From Planctomycetota bacterium (lineage in GTDB: Bacteria; Planctomycetota; Planctomycetia; Pirellulales; Pirellulaceae), in NCBI GenBank assembly GCA_027622275.1, contig JAQBZB010000008.1, positions 1 to 64,000 of the forward strand: a stretch of 64,000 nucleotides of DNA. Reading direction: 5' to 3'. Positions 41,598-51,700 of this stretch are shown piece by piece. Below the pieces are notes generated by a model. The model was not told the origin of the DNA, did not search any database, and worked only from the letters and a program-made list of their open reading frames with translations. Positions within the stretch are counted from its first letter, which is position 1. The number at the start of each line of letters is the position of its first letter. The position numbers were made by a program, and so were the translations under genes.

Positions 41598-44570
41598 ATG
41601 GCTGTGGTTGTTCAACGATGTCTTGGATTTCTGGCTCTGTGCGTTGCCACTTCGATGGGAGTGATCGTCGCTGCGCAAGAGGCCCCGTCGCAAGTCGCGA
41701 GTCCGCTGTCGCCGGAAGATTCGCTGAAGCATTTCAAACTGCTGGACGGTCTGCGGATGGAGCTGGTGGCCAGCGAACCGCAGGTGATCGACCCGGTGGC
41801 TGTTCGCTTTGATGAGAACGGACGGATGTGGGTTGTCGAGATGCGGGATTATCCGCACGGTCCGGCCGAAGGTGAGCAGCCGCGGAGCATGATCAAGACA
41901 TTGGAAGATCGCGACGGCGACGGGTACTTCGAACATGTGCAAGTCTTCGCCGACAAACTGCTGTTTGTGACCGGAGTTCAACCGTGGCGCGGCGGTGTGA
42001 TCGTGACGATGGCGGGCGAAGTCGCCTACATGAAGGACACGGACGGCGATGGACAAGTCGACTTGCGCGAGTCGTGGTACAAGGGCTTCACCCAAGAGAA
42101 CTCCCAGCTGCGAGCCAATCACCCGTACTTCGGGCTGGACAATCACATCTACATCTCGAACGGTTTGCGCGGTGGTTCCGTGGTCGATGCGCGCAATCCG
42201 GACAGCAAGGTCGTGGTGCTGAACGGCAAGGACTTCCGCTTCGATCCGACAAGCTTCGAGTTCGAGGCGTTGACCGGTGTTGGTCAGTTCGGTTTGACCT
42301 TCGACGACTTCGGCAATCGCTTTGTTTGCAGCAACCGCAATCCGCTGATCCATATTGTTCTCGAAGATCGCTTTATCGCTCGCAATCCGAGCTACGCGCC
42401 ACCGGCTGCGGTCCATGACGTCGCCGCGTCCGGCGAGGATTCGCGGATCTTCCCGATCAGCCGCGCTTGGACGACGTCGAACCTGCATGCCGGTCAATTC
42501 ACGGCGGCTTGCGGTTGTATGATCTACCGCGGCAACGCCTTGCCCAAACGTTTCTACGGCAACGGCTTCACTTGCGACCCGACCGGCAATCTCGTCCATC
42601 GCGAACTTGTCGGCGCTGACGGCGCGACATTTTCTTCACGGCCCGCACGGGATGGCGTCGAGTTCCTCGCGTCGCCCGACGAATGGTTTCGCCCCGTTAA
42701 CTTGGCGGACGGGCCGGATGGAGCTTTGTATGTCGTCGACATGTATCGGGCCGTGATTGAGCATCCGCAGTTCATGCCCGACGAATTGAAGCAGCGGCCC
42801 GATTTGGCGCTCGGAACCGATCGGGGCCGCATCTGGCGGATCACCGCTCAAGTGAAACCCGATCTGTACCGCTGGCCCAAGCTGTCCGATACAGCGGGCA
42901 GTTCGCTGCCCACTTTGCTCGAACATCCCAACTCGTGGCAGCGCGAAACCGCCGCACGGCTGTTGTACGAGCGGCAAGATCAAGCGGCCGCCGAGGGGCT
43001 GAACCGCTTGGTCACCAGCGGCAACATTCCGGCGGCGCGAGTGCATGCTCTCGGGGCACTTGCGGGACTTGGCGCGCTCAGCAACGAACAGATTCAGCAC
43101 GGCTTGCGCGACGAAGATCCCTCCGTTCGAGCACAGGCGATTGTGCTCTCGTCGGCACGCGTGACCGACGCGCCGAGCCTTCGAAAAACGATCATTGCGT
43201 TAGCCGGCGATGACTTTCCGCAAGTTCGCTTTCAAGCGGCACTCGCGCTAGCGCCGGTAGTTGATTCTGAAGAGGTCACTGCCCTGCGCAACATCGTCCT
43301 TGCCGATCCCACGGACGTTTGGACGAGAAGAGCAGTCGCCATCGCCAGCGGCCAGCGGAGCTTGGAACTCTTGGAGGGCATCGTCAGCCAGCTGCCGTGG
43401 GGCGGACGGGCGGCCAAGCCGGACGAGATCGACCTGATCCGCGAGTTTGTCACGCTGGCGACCGCGAGCCAGGAAGAGGATGCTGAGTCGCGCGTCCTCG
43501 CGGCGATCCTCGACCTGCCGTCCAATGAACAAGCGGATCGTTTGAGACGCATCTCACTACAAACCTTCGCGGCAGCATTGCCGCGCCGTCGAACGAGTCT
43601 CGCGGCCGTGCTGAAGGACACGGTTGAACCGGAACGTGTGGAGGCGGTCGAGGCGATGTTCGCTCACGCGGCAGTCATTGCGCAGGATCCGTCGCAGGAG
43701 CCAACCGATCGAGTTGAAGCGGTGAAGCTGCTGGCCAACGACGAGGCTAACCACGCCGCGATCGTTGCGCTGGCTTTGTCCGAGCCGGTCCAGTTGGTAC
43801 GAATCCAAGCGATCAACCAGCTGAGCCGTTCCGCCGACCCAATGCCTTGGCACGAACTGCTCGCCAAGTTCCCCGGCCACTCGCCCTCGATTCGCCGCGC
43901 CGTGATTGATGCTGCGCTAGCGAACGCGGATCGCACGACGATGCTGCTCGACGCGATCGAATCAAGCGAAATCAAACCCGCTGAACTCGAGCCGGCGCAA
44001 GTTAGCCGCTTATTGAAACATCGCAGCAGCGAACTGCGGGATCGCGCGGGCAAGCTGTTGGCGGCGGCCGTTCCCGAGGACCGCCAGAAAGTGCTGGCCG
44101 ATTATCAGGTCGTGCTAAAGTTGGAAGCGGATTCCAAGCGGGGCCAACCCATCTTCCAAAAGAATTGCGCCACTTGCCATCGCATCGGCGACATCGGCGT
44201 GAACGTGGCACCCGACATCTCGGATTCACGCACCAAGCAGCCAGCACAGATCTTGGCCGACGTGTTGCAACCCAATCGCGCGATCGACAACAACTACATC
44301 AGCTATTCCGTACTCACGGTCGACGGGCAAGCCCTCACCGGGATCATCGCCGCCGACACGGCAACTTCGATCACGTTGCGACAGCCAGAGAACAAATCGA
44401 TCACGTTGCTCCGCACCGACATCGAAGAGATGCGGTCGAACGGCGTTTCGCTGATGCCGGAAGGCCTCGAAAAAACGATCCCGCCGCAAGACATGGCGGA
44501 TCTGATTGCGTTCATTAAGAACTGGCGTTATCTCGACGGCAGGACGCCGTTGGGTTCCGGCGGCGAGTAG
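41598..44570 (+). CDS. PVC-type dehydrogenase with HEAT repeats and heme-binding C-terminus
   Basis: This 990-residue protein has a signal peptide (about 1-24). The N-terminal half is a membrane-bound dehydrogenase-type beta-propeller (TIGR02604-like) starting GLRMELVASEPQVIDPVAVRF. It includes YPHGPAEGEQPRS, FRFDPTSFEFEALTG and GADGATFSSRPARDG. HEAT-type helical repeats follow at about 430-800. A C-terminal single-heme domain (about 830-985, TIGR02603-like) has NCATCHRIG and the trailing SYSVLTVDGQALTGIIA segment. The family is large in planctomycetes and oxidises unknown sugars or alcohols in the periplasm. Confidence 0.93.
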   Translation: MAVVVQRCLGFLALCVATSMGVIVAAQEAPSQVASPLSPEDSLKHFKLLDGLRMELVASEPQVIDPVAVRFDENGRMWVVEMRDYPHGPAEGEQPRSMIKTLEDRDGDGYFEHVQVFADKLLFVTGVQPWRGGVIVTMAGEVAYMKDTDGDGQVDLRESWYKGFTQENSQLRANHPYFGLDNHIYISNGLRGGSVVDARNPDSKVVVLNGKDFRFDPTSFEFEALTGVGQFGLTFDDFGNRFVCSNRNPLIHIVLEDRFIARNPSYAPPAAVHDVAASGEDSRIFPISRAWTTSNLHAGQFTAACGCMIYRGNALPKRFYGNGFTCDPTGNLVHRELVGADGATFSSRPARDGVEFLASPDEWFRPVNLADGPDGALYVVDMYRAVIEHPQFMPDELKQRPDLALGTDRGRIWRITAQVKPDLYRWPKLSDTAGSSLPTLLEHPNSWQRETAARLLYERQDQAAAEGLNRLVTSGNIPAARVHALGALAGLGALSNEQIQHGLRDEDPSVRAQAIVLSSARVTDAPSLRKTIIALAGDDFPQVRFQAALALAPVVDSEEVTALRNIVLADPTDVWTRRAVAIASGQRSLELLEGIVSQLPWGGRAAKPDEIDLIREFVTLATASQEEDAESRVLAAILDLPSNEQADRLRRISLQTFAAALPRRRTSLAAVLKDTVEPERVEAVEAMFAHAAVIAQDPSQEPTDRVEAVKLLANDEANHAAIVALALSEPVQLVRIQAINQLSRSADPMPWHELLAKFPGHSPSIRRAVIDAALANADRTTMLLDAIESSEIKPAELEPAQVSRLLKHRSSELRDRAGKLLAAAVPEDRQKVLADYQVVLKLEADSKRGQPIFQKNCATCHRIGDIGVNVAPDISDSRTKQPAQILADVLQPNRAIDNNYISYSVLTVDGQALTGIIAADTATSITLRQPENKSITLLRTDIEEMRSNGVSLMPEGLEKTIPPQDMADLIAFIKNWRYLDGRTPLGSGGE

Positions 44571-44573
44571 TGG

Positions 44574-44629
44574 TACGTGGCTGTTCGCTCCGCGAACATG
44601 CGCACTTTCGCGGAGCGAAAGGCCACGTA
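44574..44629. repeat. Inverted repeat after the PVC dehydrogenase
   Basis: Arms begin TACGTGG...GCTCCGCGAA (from 44574) and end TTCGCGGAGCGAAAGGCCACGTA (to 44629), with a few mismatches. The inner stem GCTCCGCGAA/TTCGCGGAGC is perfect. It lies between two converging genes and may act as a bidirectional terminator. Confidence 0.8.
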
Positions 44630-44632
44630 TGA

Positions 44633-45226
44633 CTACCCGGTTCCAGCCGGATCGAAGTAGTCGGGTTCGCAACCTTCCTTCCACTTGATGTTGCAACCGA
44701 TGCTCGGTGTCTGGTCTTCGGGCACTGCTTCGCCGGCCAGGACGGTATCGATCGCGCGGCGAAGATCCTCGCCCGTCACGGGAATCCCGTTGCCGGGACG
44801 ACTTGCATCGAGTTGGCCGCGATAGACCAGTTTCTGCTCGCCATCGAACAGGAAGAAGTCCGGCGTGCAGGCGGCTTTGTAAGCCTTGGCGACTTCCTGC
44901 GTCTCGTCATACAGGTAGGGGAACGAGTAGCCTTGAAGTTCCGCCTCGTGAATCATTTGTTCCGGCGAGTCGGCGGGATGACCGCTCACGTCGTTCGAAC
45001 TGATTCCGACGATGGCGACGCCGCGCGATTGGTATTCGTGGCCAAGGCGAGCCAGTTCCGACGCGACATGTTTGACGAATGGGCAGTGGTTGCACATGAA
45101 GATCACGAGCAACGCGGGGCTGCCGTCAAAATCGGACAGCGAAACCGTCCGGCCGTCGACGTTGACCAATGAAAAATCGGGAGCCTTCGTCCCAAGCAGT
45201 AGCATCGTACTTGCTGTCTTGACCAT
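44633..45226 (-). CDS. Redoxin/thioredoxin-family protein with CxxC
   Basis: This 197-residue protein starts at 45226 after CAGGAGATCGG. It has an AhpC/TSA-type thioredoxin fold: LGTKAPDFSLVNVDG, then LLVIFMCNHCPFVKH with a CxxC pair, and ACTPDFFLFDGEQKLVYRGQ. A Cys near the end (GCNIKWKEGCEPDYF) is typical of this subfamily. Unlike the redoxin at 28092-28688 its Cys codons are intact. Its likely role is thiol peroxidase or disulfide exchange in the cytosol. It stands alone. Confidence 0.9.
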   Translation of the reverse strand: MVKTASTMLLLGTKAPDFSLVNVDGRTVSLSDFDGSPALLVIFMCNHCPFVKHVASELARLGHEYQSRGVAIVGISSNDVSGHPADSPEQMIHEAELQGYSFPYLYDETQEVAKAYKAACTPDFFLFDGEQKLVYRGQLDASRPGNGIPVTGEDLRRAIDTVLAGEAVPEDQTPSIGCNIKWKEGCEPDYFDPAGTG

Positions 45227-46449
45227 GATCCGATCTCCTGTGTTTCGATAGCTGTTGTCTTGCAGCGAGTTTAGCGCATGCGAGTGGACTCGTCTATTGG
45301 TTGGGGTGCGTGGTAGCGTCGATTCTATCTCGGACCAGCTGCCCAGCTCAGGACGCGATGCGGTTGATGTGTTATTCTTCGTTGCAGCCGCAATGTCAGT
45401 CCGCGGGTTCCTGCCGCCAGACTTTGGCTCACATCCACAGAACACCGCGTCAGATGACTAAGCTCACCCTTAACCAGCTTTCCAGCCTGCTGTTCGACGC
45501 CTGCGATGACTTGCGCGGGAACATGGATGCGTCGGAGTACAAGGAATACATCTTCGGCATGTTGATTCAGACGCGCGACTACATCAGCCAGTGCGGCGGG
45601 AACGCAAAGGATGTGGCGGTCTTTCGGGCAGGAGAGCATTGGCACGACGAGGTCCATCTGCAAAATGAACATGCTGCTGCACGGCATCCCGCACGCCGAC
45701 ATCCGGCAGGAAGACACGCTCCGCCGGCCGCAGCACAAGGCGGACAGCAACGAGCTCAAACGCTACGACCGCGTGCTGGCCAATCCGCCGTTCAGTCAGA
45801 ACTACATCAGAAAGGTCATCGAATACCCCGGCCGCTTCGCCGTCTGGATGCCAGAGAAGGGGAAGAAGGCGGACCTGATGTTCGTGCGGCACATGGTCGC
45901 GGTGCTGAAGGCGGACGGGAAAATGGCCACCGTCATGCCGCATGGCGTGCTGTTCCGAGGCGGCGAAGAGAAGGAAGCTCGCAAGCACTTCATCGAGCGC
46001 GGTTGGCTGGACGCGGCGATCGGTCTGCCGGCCGGGCTGTTCTATGGCACGGGCATTCCCGCCTGTGTGCTGGTGATGAACAAGAAGGCCGCCGCGCAGC
46101 GGAAGCACGTCATCTTCATCAACGCCGACCGCGAGTTCCGCGAAGGCAAGGCGCAGAACTTCCTGCGTCCCGAAGACATCTCCAAGATCGTCCACGTCTA
46201 TCGCACGTTGTCGCAGGGGACCGAGACCGAAGTCCACGTCTATGCCCGCCGCGTACCGGTCAGCGAGATTGAGGCCGAGGATTTCAATTGCAACATCCGG
46301 CGTTACGTGGACAACGCGCCGCCTCCCGAGCCGCACGATGTGCGGGCTCATCTGCATGGTGGAGTCCCCCGTCGTCGAGATCGAATCGCTCGGCCGTTAC
46401 TGGTCGAACTACGCCGGCCTGCGCGAGCGTGTGTTTCAACCGCGTAAAA

Positions 46450-46684
46450 GGTCTTGCTCGATGGCAACAAGTCCTGACCCCGGAGGGGTCGCAGCCATTA
46501 GCCGGGGGTTGAGGAGCGTCAGCGACGATACCCCCGGTCGCAAATCATCAACGACATGCACCCCGGCAGGGGTGCCAGCGCTGTCCGCGCCGACGCTGCG
46601 ACCCCTGCCGGGGTCGAATCCCGATGCCTCCGATTCCGGTTCCGGGGGTGTCGCTGCGCTCAACCCCCGGCTAATGGCTGCGAA
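46450..46684. repeat. Inserted intergenic-type repeats inside hsdM
   Basis: The segment contains complementary words such as CCCCGGCAGGGGTGCCAGCG and CGCTGCGACCCCTGCCGGGG, and GCAGCCATTAGCCGGGGGTTG with its complement CAACCCCCGGCTAATGGCTG. These look like nested inverted repeats of the common planctomycete type. They were inserted into the decaying gene. Confidence 0.75.
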
Positions 46685-46817
46685 GCCTCCGGCTTCAAAC
46701 GCTGACCAGCCTCCGGCTTCAAACGCTGACCAGCCTCCGGCTTCAAACGCTGACCAGCCTCCGGCTTCAAACGCTGACCAGCCTCCGGCCTCAAACGCTG
46801 ACCAGCCTCCGGCCTCC
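46685..46817 (+). repeat. 24-bp tandem repeat, five copies plus part
   Basis: The unit GCCTCCGGCTTCAAACGCTG + ACCA recurs five times, then as a partial copy. In one frame it encodes PPASNADQ. The later units carry one base change (GGCCTC for GGCTTC). Because 24 is a multiple of three, the frame stays open across the array. It is not a CRISPR array: there are no spacers. Confidence 0.92.
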
Positions 46818-47555
46818 ATGAATGCAACTGACGTCTACGCCGACTTCTCTCCCGCCGTGACGGATCGCCGAGCGTTGGCCGAACTGGTGAAGACCGACCC
46901 CGGCATCGCCGCAGCACAGGCGACGTTTCAGACGACGCTCGAAGCGTGGTGGCAGAAGAACGCGCCGAGCATCGAACAACTCGCGCCTCAGAACGGACAA
47001 AAGGGAAACGTCTACGAATTGCGGCGTACACTGCTGGCCGACATTGCCGAGACGTTCGCCGGGCAGAGCTTGCTGACCGATCATCAGGTGCGTGGCGAGT
47101 TTGCTCGGTATGTGGATGACCTCAAGGCCGAACTGAAAGAATTGAACGCCCAGGCCAAGCTGGCCAAGAAGGAGAAGCAGCCTGGTGATTGGGAGACCTG
47201 CAAAGCCGCAGCGGCCGCGATCGAAGCGCGACTGGCTCGGCACAAGGGGCTGGAGGACGAAGCGAAGCAATTGAAGTCGGACCTGCGGGCCACGGAGAAG
47301 AAGCAGGAAGAACTCGTTGCCGCCGCGCGAGCGAAGATCGACCGGGACGAAGCCCGCCGAGTGATCCTCGACCGCCTCCACCGTCTGCTGATCGAGACTT
47401 ACGCCGGCTACCTGCGCGCCGACCAGCGGGCGTGCCTAGCCGCGTTGGAGAACCTGCACGCGAAGTACGCCGTCACCGCCCAGGCCATCGAGAGCCAACG
47501 CGACGCAGCCGCCGCGAAGCTCAAGGGGTTCTTGAAGGAGTTGGGATATGAGTGA

Positions 47556-48431
47556 GGCATCAATGACAACTCGCATTGAAGCCGGAGGCTTCAATGCGAG
47601 TAGCCGGTGGTCGAGCGCAGCGATACCACCGGTTCACGGTCCCGATCCATTGCATTGCATCCCGGCAAGGATGCCAGCGTCGGGCGTCGCTCGGCTGCGC
47701 CCCCTACCGGGGTCGAATGTTTTTTGGGGGCGGCGAACCGAGCGTCACATCGACGTGGCAAGGGTGTTCGTCCGCGAGTCGTCGTGCCAAGGACAGCGGG
47801 CGGAAGTCGTGACTACCGACGGCTTCCATTGCTTCTGCCCAGTTTGCCTTATTCAGCGTGACGCCGCCGTAGTCGGACCAGCTTCGCGATCTGGCGGGGC
47901 CGACCAGGATCGGAGCATTTGCGCCGCGAGCACGGGTGCCGAGAATTCGCAACAGGCTCCGCGCACAGACACCTTTGCCGTAATCGGAAATCAGCAGCAC
48001 GTCGCCAGGCGGCGGTGCGGACAGGAATCTCGCCCCGTGGTCACCGATGGGCGTCGTTACCTCACGATCACAACGGTCTGTCCGGCGGCGATGGCTGTTG
48101 ATGCGCGGCTTGCTGGTGTCGATCGACGCAGCAAACAAGCAGAATAGAAGAAACTCGCAAAATCGCAAAATCCACCACCGCGCACAGTGAAGCTGATGCA
48201 TATTCGTGTTCGCTGCCTGCGGAGGTGATCGCGACCGAGGGCTCGAACCGCAATCGCTAACTCGCGGAGGTCGCCCCCACCGCCGCGTCGAAAGTCACTC
48301 GGGGTAATAAATAGCGGCGGTGTGCGCCACCGCATGCACGGAGGTCGCTCCGCCTTGGAGACAGACCTCCTTTGGCCGGGGGATAGACGTCCTGCCAGCG
48401 TCTGGACCCAGGCGACGAATTCAAACGAGTT
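47556..48431. other. Repeat- and remnant-rich region
   Basis: Apart from the kinase remnant at about 47745-48050, this stretch holds repeat words. Near 47565-47605 CATTGAAGCCGGAGGCTTCAATG is a perfect hairpin related to the tandem unit of hsdM. Around 48220-48380 CGGAGGTCGC recurs. No intact gene is supported. Confidence 0.6.
47745..48050 (-). pseudogene. Remnant of a heptose-kinase-like (HldE/RfaE domain I) gene
   Basis: On the minus strand a frame of about 100 residues contains DVLLISDYGKGVC, then APILVGPARSRSWSDYGG and TLNKANWAEAMEA. This is the central part of an RfaE/PfkB-type kinase (usually xxDYGKGV...PVIVDPARG...LIKANRAEA). N-terminal and C-terminal parts, including the GAGD signature, are missing. 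VDPARG has become VGPARS. The intact PfkB gene at 35674 is a different type. Confidence 0.7.
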
Positions 48432-48716
48432 CTACGGTGCCGTCACGGTGATCCCGAATTGAACCGGTAGAAAACCGACGGTGACTTCCTGCCCGGCGAA
48501 TTCGTTTTGGGTCACACAGGCGAGGCCGATCGGGGGGTCTTCATCGATTTGGCCGTCCTCGTGCTTGTCGATACCATCGATGGGGTCTTCGTTGAAAAAT
48601 CCATCGCCGTCATCGTCCACTGCCGGTTCGATCCTCCACTCGACAAGTCCGTCGTCGTTTGTATCGCCCCGACTGATCCACACTGAACCCTCGAGCGTCG
48701 CTACAATTCGCTTCAC
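48432..48716 (-). CDS. Small Asp-rich protein, possibly a fragment
   Basis: This 94-residue frame starts MKRIVATLEG. It holds calcium-loop-like runs DTNDDGLVEW, DDDGDGFFNEDPIDGID and EDGQIDEDPP, reminiscent of dockerin or thrombospondin type 3 repeats. The end QFGITVTAP is hydrophobic. It has no signal peptide. It may be a displaced fragment of a larger surface protein. It is read divergently from the PSCyt gene. Confidence 0.4.
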   Translation of the reverse strand: MKRIVATLEGSVWISRGDTNDDGLVEWRIEPAVDDDGDGFFNEDPIDGIDKHEDGQIDEDPPIGLACVTQNEFAGQEVTVGFLPVQFGITVTAP

Positions 48717-48789
48717 AACGTTGTCGGTCAGGGCTTAGAATAGTCACTGGTTTGAACTAGCAATTGCTTCCTTTCGAGTCGATTCCGTC

Positions 48790-51700
48790 ATGAAATTTTG
48801 GGTGAAAAGCTGTCGTCTCTTCTCCATAACGCTTCTACCCTTCGTTTTCGCGGTCACCATCGGTCATGGCCAGGAGGCACCTGCGGTGGAGAATACGAAA
48901 ATCTCCTTCCGCCGGGAGATCCAACCGATTTTTGCCGAGCATTGTGGGAAGTGCCACGGCCTGGACTCGTCGACGCGCAAGAGCGGCCTACGCCTGGACG
49001 TCCGTGATCAGGCACTCCAGGGGGGCGATTCGGAACGTCCGGCGATCATTCCGAACAAGCCGGAGAAGAGTCACTTGATCGAGCGAGTCTCCGCGACGGA
49101 TGAGGATCTGCTCATGCCCCCTCTGGGTGAAAAGAATCCACTATCGAAAGAACAGATCGATGCGCTTGCGACGTGGATTCAACAGGGAGCGGAATACGAT
49201 GCTCACTGGGCGTTTGAGCGGCCGCGAAAGATACCGCTTCGGGCAGACCTCGATCATCCCGCGAAAGCCCACCCCGTGGACGCAATCGTGGCCGAGAAAC
49301 TCGGTCAAGGCAACCTGCAATTGTCACCGCCGGCCCCGCCCGACATCCTTTGCCGACGCGTTTACCTGGACCTGATCGGGTTACCGCCATCTCCGGCTGA
49401 GTTGGATGCCTTCGGTCGCGACGGATTGGAGGCGACCGTCGACCGCTTGCTCGCCGACGAGCGGTTCGGCGAGAAATGGGCGCAGCATTGGCTCGACGTC
49501 GCTCGCTATTCCGACACAAACGGTTACGAGAAAGACATGAGTCGTGAGCAATGGATTTGGCGCAATTGGGTGATTAATGCGATCAACGCCGATATGCCGT
49601 ACGATCAGTTCATCATTGAACAACTCGCTGGAGATCTTCTTCCCAACGCAACGCAGGAGCAGATCATCGCGACGGGGTTCCTTCGAAACAGCATGATCAA
49701 CGAGGAAGGCGCGATTGTTGCCGAGCAGTTTCGGATGGTCGAGATGTTCGACCGCATGGACTGTGTCGGCAAGGCAGTGTTGGGGCTGACCATTCAGTGT
49801 GCGCAGTGCCACAGCCACAAGTTCGACCCGATCACGCACGACGAATATTACGGCCTGTTCGCGTTTTTCAACAATTCCTTCGAAGCGCGGTCGAACGTCT
49901 ATTCGCCGGCCAAGTTACAGGAGATCGCTGCAATCCAACAGGTGATTGGCGCGATTGAAGATGGGGTCCGCGAGCAGAAGCCTGATTGGAAGAATGAAAT
50001 CTCCGCCTGGGAGCAGCAGGTACTCGCCAAGGAGCCCGAATGGAACGTCCTCAAGTCGATCGAGTTGGGCAGCGTCAGTGGGTTGAATCACCCCCGGCAA
50101 CTGGACGACGGTTCGCTGATCATGTTGGGTCATTCGAGTGCCGAATTCTTCGTGGTGGCCGAGCCCGATGTGATGGGAGTGACAGGAGTGCGACTCGAGG
50201 TCCTGACGCATGGCGATTTGCCGAGCCGAGGGCCCGGGCGAGATCGTGTTGGCAGCTGGGACATCACGGAATTCGAGGTATTGACCAAATCACCCGACGA
50301 TAAGGAATGGAAGGCTTTGGAGTTGGCTGAAGCGACAGCCGACTTCTCGCAGGCATTGGAAGAGACCAAGGATTCGAAGCAACGCCGAGGCCCTGTCTCA
50401 CTCATGATCGACAAGGTGAAGGAATCGCGCTGGACGGCGGATCGTGGGCTAGAGCGTCGCAACCAAGCCTCCGTTGCCGTCGTTCGCCTGGCCAGTCCGG
50501 TTGATGTTCCGTTGGGGACGCACATCAAATTCGTATTGCATATGACTCAAATGGTCGGCTGCTGCCGGATTAGTATCACGACGGCGGAAGCTCCCGCGGC
50601 ACAGCCGGTCGATTATCAAGCGATACTCGCCATGAAGAGGGCACCTGAAGAGCGAACGGACGCGGACAATGCGACCATTTTTTCGGCCTGGGCAAAGACC
50701 CTTCCCGGCAACGAGTCGCGGGCCACTTCGATCGACGAGCAATGGAAGCGATTCCCGTCCGCGGACACCTCGGTATTGCATCTTGCCGAACGCACCGGCC
50801 CCTATCGTCGTGTCAGTCACCTATTAGGCCGAGGGGCGTGGGACCAACCGCAGCAGGCGGTGCAGCCACACGCACTCTCGATCCTCCACGAGTTTCCCGA
50901 GACAAAGCGGAGCGACCGACTGGCGCTGGCACGTTGGCTGACCAGCAAGGAATCGCCGTTAACGGCTCGAGTTGCGGTGAATCGAGCGTGGCAGGTGATA
51001 TTTGGCGAAGGGTTGGTGTCGAACGCGGAGGACTTTGGAACTCGCACGCCTGTCCCGGAGTATTTGGAACTATTGGACTGGCTGGCGGTCGATTTGATGG
51101 AGAGCCAATGGAGCCACAAGGCTCTGCTGCGAAGAATCGTGACGAGCAAGGTATATCAACAGACATCCACGGTAGATGCCGAGCGGTTTCGCCAGGATCC
51201 CCGAAATCGGCTCCTGGCCCGCGGACCGCGTTTTCGAGTCGATGCGGAAGTGGTACGCGATCTCGCCCTCTCGGTATCCGGGCTGATGACACAAAAAGTC
51301 GGGGGCCCGAGCATCATTCCTCCAGTGCCAAAGAACGTGCTGGACTACAACTTCGTCGTGCCGAATTTTTGGACGCCGGCTGAGGGGGCGGAGCGATATC
51401 GCCGAGCGATCTACGTGTTTCGAAAACGGTCGATGCCCGATCCTGTCTTGTCCAATTTTGACGCCCCCAATGGCGACATGGCCTGTGCGCGTCGGCCCCG
51501 ATCGAATACGCCGTTGGCTGCATTGACCGGCTTGAACGAGACGGTCTTTGTCGAGGCAGCTCGAGCGTTGGCGTTGCGAATTCTTCGCGAGGGCGGCGCA
51601 GGAGTGGAAGATCGCATCAACTACGGCTTCCGTCTTTGCACATCACGATACCCCAACGAAGCGGAACAGCGAGCGATTACGGGACTGCTTTCATCGCAGC

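Larger units (their letters stand above)
45454..47555 (+). pseudogene. hsdM: Decayed type I restriction-modification methyltransferase subunit
   Basis: Pieces of HsdM are spread over shifting frames. The N-terminus (LSSLLFDACDDLRGNMDASEYKEYIFGML) jumps to IQTRDYISQCGGNAKDVAVF, so about 180-200 residues including the SAM-binding motif have been deleted. An extra T near 45622 shifts the frame before GQESIG; LANPPFSQNYI (motif IV) is still present. An extra C in a C5 run near 46366-46370 shifts it again before VVEIESLGRYWSNYAGL. About 350 bases of repeat sequence, including a 24-bp tandem repeat, then interrupt the gene, after which the HsdM C-terminus (DRRALAELVKTDPGIAAAQ to FLKELGYE) resumes. 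No HsdR or HsdS gene is present. Confidence 0.85.

Noticed and set aside
41292-42599. 435-codon minus-strand frame opposite the PVC dehydrogenase start
   Set aside because: No motifs; overlaps a well-supported signal peptide and propeller domain.
44633-45226. Third selenoprotein candidate among redoxins
   Set aside because: Its CxxC codons are ordinary Cys codons and the frame is uninterrupted.
46685-46817. Possible CRISPR array
   Set aside because: Units are head-to-tail with no spacers and lie within a coding remnant, so it is a simple tandem repeat; no cas gene is present.
48432-48716. Treating the Asp-rich frame as a dockerin
   Set aside because: The loops resemble calcium motifs but the paired F-helix pattern of dockerins is not present, so only a tentative fragment is listed.
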